Source: Pedobacter miscanthi
Lineage (GTDB): Bacteria; Bacteroidota; Bacteroidia; Sphingobacteriales; Sphingobacteriaceae
NCBI RefSeq assembly: GCF_003315595.1
Contig: NZ_QNQU01000018.1
Coordinates: forward strand, 49,359 to 113,358
DNA length: 64,000 nt
Direction: 5' to 3'
Shown: positions 18,487 through 25,607 of the stretch, one piece after another
Position numbering within the stretch: position 1 is the first letter of the stretch
Layout of the letters: the number at the start of each line of letters is the position of its first letter
Notes under the pieces: model-generated
Database searches by the model: none
Told to the model about the DNA's origin: nothing
Seen by the model: the letters and a program-made list of their open reading frames with translations, nothing else
Program-made: the position numbers and the translations under genes

Positions 18487-21057
18487 TTACTCAACCGGTT
18501 TAAAAAACACCCAGACCTCATCAGGTTTTGTACCCTCAATTCCCTCCTGGTATTTTTTCATTATCGCGTTCCATTCGTCCACTTTTGGATTGTTTAAAGT
18601 GGTTTTCGGATTTAAATCGTCTAATTTTTTTCCTTTCGGAATGCTGATGATCAGCATTAGCTGCCTGTCTTTTTTAAAAATGGCCAGTCGCTGAAATTCT
18701 GCATTGCAAAAGCCCTTTGATATTTCAGGCCATTTCTCAAATTGTGTTTTATGGTAATTGAGGTATTCGTTTTGCATCTTTTCATCCTTCACCAGATTAG
18801 CCGATAAAATGATGTTCTCCCATTCAGCTACAGCTTTGTCTCCACAGTTCTTTTCCCGGTTGAAATCGTAAAACGGGTTATCGTAAAGCTTGATTTCGGA
18901 AGGATTTAAGCGCTTTAAAGTCTGCTGCAAACTTTCTACCTTTAAACTGGACGTATAAATTACCAGTCGGTTATTCCATTTGTAAATGGCATCCGGCAAA
19001 AGATTATTTTCTTTCGCAAAAGTTTTTAAAGTATGCTCCGAAGGAAGATGGTCCGTTTTGAAAATCAGTTCAAAAACAACAGATTGATCTTCTGCCTGAT
19101 TAATTCCTCTATCCGAATGGGGTTCTTTTTCGTTTAATAAATATTGAAAGGGTTTTTCCAGCCCTGCATTTTGTTTAATGCCTTCCTCAACCTTTGGACC
19201 GTTATTTTCCCATAAATTATCTGGTCCGTTGGCATTTTGAAGGTATTTTTCAGCAGGTGTCCAGTTGTTTTTAATGGTGAAATAAGACGAACCTTCATCA
19301 GTATATAAATAAAACCAATGGTCTGGAAGATGGGCAAAAGGCGCTTTGTAAATGCTGTCGACAACATTTTCGGTGATCAATGATCCTGGTTGGGCTGACA
19401 AAGTGTAAATCCCGGCTACATCGTACATGTGTTTGCCATAATGGTGGATTTTATTGCCTTTAATGGTATTATTTTTCATCGCATTTTGCGTTTTCGTCCA
19501 GCCCCAGCCCATGCTGATGCCGGAATAGGAAACATCGCTGATTTCGTTATGCAAAATCCTAATCCCGCGAACATAACCCGCTCCAATACCTACAGCACCC
19601 CAATCTTCGTTAGTTACGTCGGTGATTAGGTTATTTTCAATTTGATCATTGGTCGATATTTCACGTTGATCTGACGGGTTATATGGCAGATGAACTTCGG
19701 TTGCTTCATCTGAAAATGTTCCGACTAAAATCGCCGAACCACCGATATCTTTGAATAAATTCCCCTTGATTTCATTGTCTGCAGTTCCTTTTTTTAAATC
19801 CAGCCCCGTTGATGCCAGGTGTTCGAAACGGCAGGATTCGAAAATGGTATGGTTAGCATAAGTTACTTCAACTGCTGAAGCTGGTCTGCCTACCCAGGCC
19901 TGGTTTTCTAAAGTTGGCTTATCAGGAGTTCCAGCCTGTTTTAATTTATAAGCATCGAGCATGTACATACCGGCCTGATGTGGTACATAACCTTGTTTAG
20001 AAGGCCTTAACCAACTGCTGTGCTCAAAGGAAATTCCCTTAAAACCCACAAATGATACCGGATGATCTATCGTTCCTTCAATTTTGACAAGATTTTCCAA
20101 TGCCGGAGCAATAATTTCTGCATTGGCCATGTTTTCTGAAGCTTTTGGCCAATAATAAAGTTTGTGGTTTTGCAGATCTTCAAACCACTCCCCGGGTTCG
20201 TTTAAAAACTGAATGGCATTGCTGAGATAAAAAGCAGAATTTCCTGTTTTATCTGAAATCCATGGAGCTGGCCAGGGATGTTCTGACTGAATCCTGCTTT
20301 CGGGCTGCATAAACGAAAGTTCAGCAGTATTTTTCTCGATTTTAACTGATTTTACACGCAGATTAGCAATGGCCCACCATTGATGGATCAGCATTTCCAT
20401 GCCCCTAATATTGGCTAAATTGATGTTTTTCTGGAGCGGGATTTTACAGGTTTGTTTTTTGCTGTCCCATGATAAAATCCTGCCCATCGCATCTCCATTA
20501 TAGTTTTTTGCCCGAATGGCTTTTTTACCATTTACCCAAAGCTGGCGAAATTGAAGGTCGCTCCCATCGAAATTTGGAAGGTCGCTTATCCAAACCTTTC
20601 CAATGGCTTCTTTCGGCAAGCCCGCAACAGTTCCGGTAAGTTTTTTCCATCCTTTTATTTTGATCCCGCCACTTAAAATCACTTTTTCATTCGCTTCGGC
20701 AATAATTAAGGTGGGGCTATCTTTGGTTCCAGAATCTTCAGGACGGAGCATGACAGGCTCGTATAGTTGATAGAAACCTTTATTTATGATGATATTGATT
20801 CCACCTTTAATGGATGCATCATTTAAGCGGCGTAATTCCCTGGCTTTTCTAATCGCTGAATGAAGCGTAGCCAAAGGTTTTTCCTTGGTTCCAGCATAAG
20901 TATCATTACCTTTTAATGAAACATAAATATCTGCTGCATCTGCTTTGAGGTACAATAAAGAAAAAAGAATTACCAGAATTAAAAATAGTTTAAATTGTTT
21001 GGCTCGTGGAAGTACGAACCAAGGAAACCAGTATTTTATTGTATCTGTGCTTTGCAT
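18487..21057 (-). CDS. Exported beta-helix protein fused to an L-rhamnose mutarotase domain
   Basis: The frame is open to 21126, but the first residues (MIRHCEVRSNL) come from a repeat. I choose ATG 21057 because TAACCAAA lies just before it and a hydrophobic export signal follows (FKLFLILVILFSLLYLKADA). About residues 45-620 form a right-handed parallel beta-helix (DIYVSLKGNDTYAGTKEKPL, then many short NxxI/GNxI rungs), as in pectinolytic or rhamnose-polymer enzymes. The last 110 residues match L-rhamnose mutarotase (RhaM): EYLNYHKTQFEKWPEISKGF, RLAIFKKDRQLMLIISIP and PDEVWVFFKPVE. The preceding 100 residues may be a second ferredoxin-like domain. RhaM is normally a small cytoplasmic dimer, so an exported fusion is unusual. 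The beta-helix activity is unknown. Confidence 0.82.
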   Translation of the reverse strand: MQSTDTIKYWFPWFVLPRAKQFKLFLILVILFSLLYLKADAADIYVSLKGNDTYAGTKEKPLATLHSAIRKARELRRLNDASIKGGINIIINKGFYQLYEPVMLRPEDSGTKDSPTLIIAEANEKVILSGGIKIKGWKKLTGTVAGLPKEAIGKVWISDLPNFDGSDLQFRQLWVNGKKAIRAKNYNGDAMGRILSWDSKKQTCKIPLQKNINLANIRGMEMLIHQWWAIANLRVKSVKIEKNTAELSFMQPESRIQSEHPWPAPWISDKTGNSAFYLSNAIQFLNEPGEWFEDLQNHKLYYWPKASENMANAEIIAPALENLVKIEGTIDHPVSFVGFKGISFEHSSWLRPSKQGYVPHQAGMYMLDAYKLKQAGTPDKPTLENQAWVGRPASAVEVTYANHTIFESCRFEHLASTGLDLKKGTADNEIKGNLFKDIGGSAILVGTFSDEATEVHLPYNPSDQREISTNDQIENNLITDVTNEDWGAVGIGAGYVRGIRILHNEISDVSYSGISMGWGWTKTQNAMKNNTIKGNKIHHYGKHMYDVAGIYTLSAQPGSLITENVVDSIYKAPFAHLPDHWFYLYTDEGSSYFTIKNNWTPAEKYLQNANGPDNLWENNGPKVEEGIKQNAGLEKPFQYLLNEKEPHSDRGINQAEDQSVVFELIFKTDHLPSEHTLKTFAKENNLLPDAIYKWNNRLVIYTSSLKVESLQQTLKRLNPSEIKLYDNPFYDFNREKNCGDKAVAEWENIILSANLVKDEKMQNEYLNYHKTQFEKWPEISKGFCNAEFQRLAIFKKDRQLMLIISIPKGKKLDDLNPKTTLNNPKVDEWNAIMKKYQEGIEGTKPDEVWVFFKPVE
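21001..21024. repeat. GGTTCGTG/CACGAACC repeat inside coding sequence
   Basis: GGCTCGTGGAAGTACGAACC is a short inverted repeat. Related copies lie at 17096-17113 and 58969-58990. Here it encodes WFVLPRAKQ just before the membrane segment of the mutarotase-fusion protein. Confidence 0.5.
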
Positions 21058-21088
21058 CTTTTTGGTTATCTCGATTTCCATAACACCA

Positions 21089-21120
21089 CTAATAAGATTG
21101 CTTCGTACCTCGCAATGACG
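21089..21120. repeat. Half element of the GCAATGACG family at a gene junction
   Basis: AATAAGATTGCTTCGTACCTCGCAATGACG spans the end of the isomerase gene. It supplies the isomerase tail SLRGTKQSY and, in another frame, the first residues of the long form of the mutarotase-fusion frame. Confidence 0.8.
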
Positions 21121-22021
21121 GATCATTTTGAAAAACCGATTTCAGGTAACTGGTATTGGCGCTGAAGTTATATTTTACACTGGTGGGCTGTTTTGCATCC
21201 CTGCTTCTTTCTACAACCAGCCAGCCACTCCAGCCTATGTCATCGAGCGTTGTTTTTACTCTATTTAAGTCGATTTTTGGATCATTTTGTAACCAAACGC
21301 CATCTTCATTAGTGGCATGGATCTGAACGATGTTTTTCCTGCCCAAAATTTGCAACTCCTTGCATAAATCCCTTCCGTTTTTAATGGCATTGGAGAAGTT
21401 GAAATAACTTTTTACGTTTTTAGAAGCGATATCTTTAAGTAATTGCAATTCACCCGTTGCATCCAAAGCAGTTTCAATTCCAATAGTAACGCCTGCTTTT
21501 GCAGCCATTTTACCCGCGATTTTCAGCCTTTCTACAATCGGTTCGCGCAGTTCAGGATTTTTGACCAGATCGCCCTGAATGCCCAATGGCAGAAAAACGA
21601 CTTTAAGGTTCATAGCTTTGGCCGTGTCGAGGCAATCCTGTATCATTTTTTGATAGGTTGGGCGTTGGGCGAACGATTGCGCATAAAACCCGGTCATGGC
21701 CAGTGAGCAAAATTCCAGATTCAGTTCTTTGGCTTTATCCAGATATTCCTGTCTGATTTTTGGATCAGCCAGTTTATTGTCGAAGGTTTCCCTGTCGCCC
21801 AAGCCACCCATTTCGATTTCCAAACCATCTGCGCCAATTTCTTTAGCAAGTGGTAAAGCGCTAATTTTCTGACGTTTGAGGATCATCAGATCAATTACTG
21901 CAACTTTATACCTGTTTTTCTTTTCTGCAGCAAAAAGCAACTGATCGGGAAGTAATAACACGCCAGTGAGCATGCCTATTTTACCTATAAAAGTTCTCCT
22001 GTTCTGAATTTGCATACCCAA
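21089..22021 (-). CDS. Exported TIM-barrel sugar isomerase/epimerase-like protein
   Basis: A 310-residue member of the xylose isomerase-like (AP endonuclease 2) TIM-barrel family. The N-terminus NRRTFIGKIGMLTGVLLLPD looks like a twin-arginine export signal. Candidate metal ligands are Glu in VTIGIETALD, His in IVQIHATNEDG and Glu in WLVVERSRD, all in the usual order. Members isomerize or epimerize sugars and sugar phosphates; export suggests action on free sugars in the periplasm. The last nine or so residues, SLRGTKQSY, are encoded by a repeat element, so the native C-terminus probably ended near SVFQND. It starts directly next to the stop of the esterase gene (0-bp gap), so the two are probably cotranscribed. 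The substrate is not known. Confidence 0.83.
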   Translation of the reverse strand: MGMQIQNRRTFIGKIGMLTGVLLLPDQLLFAAEKKNRYKVAVIDLMILKRQKISALPLAKEIGADGLEIEMGGLGDRETFDNKLADPKIRQEYLDKAKELNLEFCSLAMTGFYAQSFAQRPTYQKMIQDCLDTAKAMNLKVVFLPLGIQGDLVKNPELREPIVERLKIAGKMAAKAGVTIGIETALDATGELQLLKDIASKNVKSYFNFSNAIKNGRDLCKELQILGRKNIVQIHATNEDGVWLQNDPKIDLNRVKTTLDDIGWSGWLVVERSRDAKQPTSVKYNFSANTSYLKSVFQNDPSLRGTKQSY

Positions 22022-23437
22022 TTATTTTGTTGCGTTTAACGGAAATAACTTTACCAGGTTTTCAAAGCCCATAACCGCATTTTTAGGCAGTTTTTCACCT
22101 TTATCTCCAAAAACATACATCGCATTTTCCTTTTCGATGGTTACTTTGCTCTCATCGTATTTGCCCGTCTTATCTTTAACAGCAGCGCCATTGAGCTTGA
22201 AATTTTTGATCAGGAAATCGTAAAGCGCAATCCGTTTATTAATGCCAAAATCATGTTTTTCCTCTGGTAAATGAACATTCTCCACTTTATTTTGAACACC
22301 ATAATAGCCATACATTTTTTGCAGATAAGGGAAATCATGTTGAGGCGTGTGAGCCGTCCAGTCGCTACCGTCCGAAACCAGTAACTGAGGTCGTGGGGCA
22401 GCCATTGCGGCTAATTCTACATTATCCGTTCCACCGCCACATTGATGAATGGGCATACCGCTTTCGCATGGACAACCGCCATAAAAATAAGATGACATCG
22501 CAACCACCGGTGCGCTCAGCTTAATTCTGTCGTCCATAGCGGTCATTAAAATCGAATGACTTCCGGCACCGGAACCGCCACTGATGCCGATTCTTGATGT
22601 ATCTGTTTCTTTAAGGGACGAAAAATAATCCAAAATCCGGATGCCACCCAGGGTTTGCACGGTTTGTGCCAAACTGCGGCGATGATCTTCATATTTAAAC
22701 TGGAGCATAGATTCGCCCCAGGCAAATAAATCGTAACTGAATGCCATTGCTCCCATTCTGGCTATTGTTGCACAACGGATCTGGCAATCTGGTCTGTAGC
22801 GTTGCTTTTCCCAGTGTCCATCGGGGCTTAACACGACAGGGATTTTACCCTTGACATTTAAGGGCTTATAAAGTGAGCCATTGATCCACACACCAGGCAA
22901 AATCTCCAAAGCGATATTTTCTACCGAATAACCATCGAAAATTCTTTTGGCGGTGATAATCGGTTTTGAATTTGGTTTCGCCGGCAATGGCGATAACATT
23001 AAGGCCTGATAAAGTTCGGGTTTGATTCCCGCCTTGCGTTTTTCCCAACTGGCTTTATCATGGTATTTTGCTGCCAAACTATCGAGATAAGCCCATCCAT
23101 CCTGAACTTCCCAACGGTAATATTCGTACTCTTTAAGTTTATAAACACCTGATTTTTCCTTGTTTACTTTCATGTCCAGAGGCGTTAGCACATTGCTTAG
23201 GGTTTCATCCACATTGCTACGGAAACGCCATTCGGCATAGTTTACCCATTTATCTTTTACCTGTGGCTCTGAATATTTAATCTGCACTTTAAAACGGGTC
23301 TGGATCTCTTTTAAGACCTCAACTAGTGGTTTTTTATAAGGGTTATCGGTGTTTTGAGTTTGGGCGGAGCCGTTACCTGGAAAAGATAGGTAAGTAATAA
23401 ATAATATAGCTAAGTACCTGAACACTCTACCCGTCAT
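22022..23437 (-). CDS. Acetyl esterase-like alpha/beta hydrolase with an N-terminal STN-like domain
   Basis: The frame is open to 23560, but the first 41 codons are repeat sequence. ATG 23437 gives a good signal peptide (MTGRVFRYLAILFITYLSF, ending near GSAQ), and this ATG lies inside the repeat's own GCAATGACG. Residues about 33-105 look like an STN/DUF4974 domain: LVEVLKEIQTRFKVQIKY, then a VDETLSNVLTPLDMKV helix. The rest is an alpha/beta hydrolase of the acetylxylan esterase or large prolyl-peptidase-like type. The nucleophile is Ser289 in RIGISGGSGAGSH, the Asp is in LLVSDGSDWTAH, and His395 is in LPEEKHDFG. It may deacetylate pectin or its fragments. STN domains belong to TonB receptors and FecR-type signalling, so the fusion is odd. 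Confidence 0.82.
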   Translation of the reverse strand: MTGRVFRYLAILFITYLSFPGNGSAQTQNTDNPYKKPLVEVLKEIQTRFKVQIKYSEPQVKDKWVNYAEWRFRSNVDETLSNVLTPLDMKVNKEKSGVYKLKEYEYYRWEVQDGWAYLDSLAAKYHDKASWEKRKAGIKPELYQALMLSPLPAKPNSKPIITAKRIFDGYSVENIALEILPGVWINGSLYKPLNVKGKIPVVLSPDGHWEKQRYRPDCQIRCATIARMGAMAFSYDLFAWGESMLQFKYEDHRRSLAQTVQTLGGIRILDYFSSLKETDTSRIGISGGSGAGSHSILMTAMDDRIKLSAPVVAMSSYFYGGCPCESGMPIHQCGGGTDNVELAAMAAPRPQLLVSDGSDWTAHTPQHDFPYLQKMYGYYGVQNKVENVHLPEEKHDFGINKRIALYDFLIKNFKLNGAAVKDKTGKYDESKVTIEKENAMYVFGDKGEKLPKNAVMGFENLVKLFPLNATK

Positions 23438-23517
23438 TGCGAGTGCTGATTTTTCATCAGCCGAAGCAATCTTACCCGGCGAAATAGATTGCTTCGTCGT
23501 GCCTCCTCGCAATGACG
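23432..23517. repeat. Palindromic GCAATGACG element supplying an ATG
   Basis: CGTCATTGCGAG opens the element and CCTCCTCGCAATGACG closes it, with AAGCAATCTTAC and AGATTGCTTCG arms. The left-end CAATGACG contains the proposed start codon of the STN-esterase gene. Confidence 0.85.
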
Positions 23518-23561
23518 ATCGCCAAAACCATGAAATAACGTATTTAGTTGCATTTATCATC

Positions 23562-24695
23562 TTAACCCTCCTCGTTTTTAGTTTCCGTAATCACCGGTGC
23601 AGTATAACCTTTCAGTTTTGGCCAAACGCCATTTTCAATTTTCTTTAGCTTTAACTTTGATGGATCGACCACCACATGCTTGATTTTTTCTCTTCTCCAG
23701 GTGTAAATAAAGTGCAACATGCCATCGCTGGTTTGGATTACCGCAGGGTAAGAATACTGGCTGATTGGTGAATCTTCCAATATCAAAGCAGCGTACCATT
23801 CTTTGCCATCTTTAGAAATGGAAACGTTTAATGGCGTGCGAGGTCCTTTTGCTAAATCTCCGGGAGGCAACACATGATTATAAACCAAAACCTGGCGACC
23901 ATCTTTCATGGTTACGGCATCCGTTCCCGAATTGTTATTTGGTAAAGAAGTTTTGATTAATGCCGACCAGGTTTCGCCGTTATCGTTAGACCAGGATTCT
24001 ACAATTGCACGGTTAGCAGTTCTGGCTAAAATCTGCAATTTTCCATTTCCATATTGTAAAATGCTAGGTTGAATGGCTTTGATGCTATTTTCCGGCAGCG
24101 GACCAATCGTTCTCCAGGTTTTGCCGTTATCCTTGGTAACTTCGAAATGGATTTTCCAGCCATCACCTTCTTTGCTCGATGGTGCAAAAAGATTTCCATT
24201 GCTTAATAAAACAGGTTTGTTTTTTACTGGCCCGATATAGCCATCAGGTAATTTTGTAGCTTCCGACCAGGTTTTACCACCATCTTTTGAGGTTCTCATC
24301 ATACCCCACCACTCGGAAGGTTTGGGACCGATTTTATAGAACAATAACAAATCGCCACCCGGCACCTGATATAAAACAGGATTCCACGTTGGTAATCTTT
24401 TTCCTTCAGTTTGAATGCCGGTAGCTACTGAAACCGGCGCTAACCATTTGCCATCTACAAAACGGCTGATGTAAATTTCAACATCGGGATTACGTTCTTT
24501 TGTACCCCCAAAAAACGAAGCCACCAAACCTGTTGGCGTTTCGGCTATGGTTGCAGAATGGCACGATGGAAATGGTGCCTTATCGTAAAGGAATTCTTGC
24601 TTCACAATGCCGGTTTGCCACTTTTCTACCTGTGCATTCGCAGTTGCAACAGATAAAATAAGGGTTAATGTAAGATATATTATTTTTAATTTCAT
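23562..24695 (-). CDS. Secreted BNR/Asp-box sialidase-like propeller
   Basis: I choose ATG 24695 (MKLKIIYLTLTLILSVATA, cleavage near NAQ) over the frame-open start at 24758, whose extra residues are repeat-like. The mature protein of about 355 residues has four Asp-box repeats: TSKDGGKTWS, VTKDNGKTWR, WSNDNGETWS and the weaker ISKDGKEWYA. This fold is shared by sialidases and several lyases and rhamnosidases. HSATIAETPTGLVASFFGGTKE opens the first blade, and YSYPAVIQTSDGMLHFIYTWRRE lies near the end. Automatic tools would call it exo-alpha-sialidase. In a plant-polysaccharide region it is more likely to act on a rhamnose- or uronic-acid-linked end, which is inference. It lies between a DUF3826 gene and the esterase gene. 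Confidence 0.78.
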   Translation of the reverse strand: MKLKIIYLTLTLILSVATANAQVEKWQTGIVKQEFLYDKAPFPSCHSATIAETPTGLVASFFGGTKERNPDVEIYISRFVDGKWLAPVSVATGIQTEGKRLPTWNPVLYQVPGGDLLLFYKIGPKPSEWWGMMRTSKDGGKTWSEATKLPDGYIGPVKNKPVLLSNGNLFAPSSKEGDGWKIHFEVTKDNGKTWRTIGPLPENSIKAIQPSILQYGNGKLQILARTANRAIVESWSNDNGETWSALIKTSLPNNNSGTDAVTMKDGRQVLVYNHVLPPGDLAKGPRTPLNVSISKDGKEWYAALILEDSPISQYSYPAVIQTSDGMLHFIYTWRREKIKHVVVDPSKLKLKKIENGVWPKLKGYTAPVITETKNEEG

Positions 24696-24789
24696 AATTC
24701 TATTTTTCGCTTCGCGGGTGATTACACTGATTAGTTGATTCCACAGATTTTTATGCATCCAGAACTGAAAACTTCAAACTGCAAATTGT

Positions 24790-25455
24790 TTACTGTTTCT
24801 GTTTCGCTGCTTTTTCTTCCTTTATTTTTTTAGTATAAGCACTATAAAGCGCTCTCCAGCTACGTCCGTTGTTATTGAGTAATTGTTCTGATTTGGTTTT
24901 ATAGATTTCGAAAATGGCCGAAATTTCTTTCATATTTTTATAATCTACGGCCTGTTCGCGTGCCTGTTTTAAGAATGACAGGATTTTAGCTTCTTCATCT
25001 GCAGTTAAATCCGGAACGATGGCCTTGTAACCTTTCATCGTAAATTCAACTTTGCCAATGGTATACTTATCTAAAATGGTTTCTACATCAATAGGTGATA
25101 AATTTTTGTTCAATCCATCCATTAAAGCCTGATGAACGGTTGATGGCATGGCAGAATCGGCAATAATCTGTTTATCGAGGTCGTTTAATTTGTTTCCGGT
25201 TACAGGATTTATGCCATCAGGAACGGTTGATGAAGGATGATCGTTATGCCAATCTCTAACCATGGTTAAATGAACTGCAATTACATTTTCTACAGTGGCT
25301 TTCTTAGCGGCATCGGTTAGGTTTAATGTTGCCACCCATTCTTTTGCTTTGGTTAAAATATCCTCGGGTACGACTACATCTTTGATTTGACTAAATGCGC
25401 TTACTGAACTGATCAGTAAGGTTATTGTTAGTAATGATTTTAATAGCTTTCTCAT
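24790..25455 (-). CDS. DUF3826 protein, exported
   Basis: A 221-residue protein with a signal peptide (MRKLLKSLLTITLLISSVSA, ending FSQ). The remainder is predicted mostly helical, with a signature near residues 150-175: DLTADEEAKILSFLKQAREQAVD. The same signature (TLTDDQKKQILIWLTEAREHAMD) occurs in the protein encoded at 50389-51057, so the two are paralogs. Both fit the DUF3826 family, found in Bacteroidota sugar-utilization regions and of unknown function. There are no catalytic motifs I recognise. It follows the GH78 gene by about 150 bp, across an inverted repeat at 25494-25605. A periplasmic helper or adhesin-like role is possible, but nothing here shows it. Confidence 0.8.
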   Translation of the reverse strand: MRKLLKSLLTITLLISSVSAFSQIKDVVVPEDILTKAKEWVATLNLTDAAKKATVENVIAVHLTMVRDWHNDHPSSTVPDGINPVTGNKLNDLDKQIIADSAMPSTVHQALMDGLNKNLSPIDVETILDKYTIGKVEFTMKGYKAIVPDLTADEEAKILSFLKQAREQAVDYKNMKEISAIFEIYKTKSEQLLNNNGRSWRALYSAYTKKIKEEKAAKQKQ

Positions 25456-25493
25456 AATTGTGTTTACTTATCGGTTATTACATTTAGTTATAC

Positions 25494-25605
25494 CACCCCG
25501 CCTTTAAGGCACCCTTTGAGAGGGGAATTCCCCTCAAAGTGTTATAATCCTGCATAATACGTTTGTAATTCCCCTCTTTCAGAGGGGTGTCCGCAGGACG
25601 GGGTG
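25494..25605. repeat. Inverted repeat with CACCCCG ends
   Basis: The left arm runs CACCCCGCCTTTAAGGCACC to GAGAGGGGAATT. The right arm is AATTCCCCTCTTTCAGAGGG through GGACGGGGTG. The arms are imperfect inverted copies around an AT-rich centre, between the GH78 and DUF3826 genes. Confidence 0.75.
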
Positions 25606-25607
25606 TT

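Noticed and set aside
23438..23560. Long N-terminal extension of the STN-esterase frame (SLRGGTTKQS part)
   Set aside because: The extra residues are repeat sequence ahead of a clean signal peptide at 23437.
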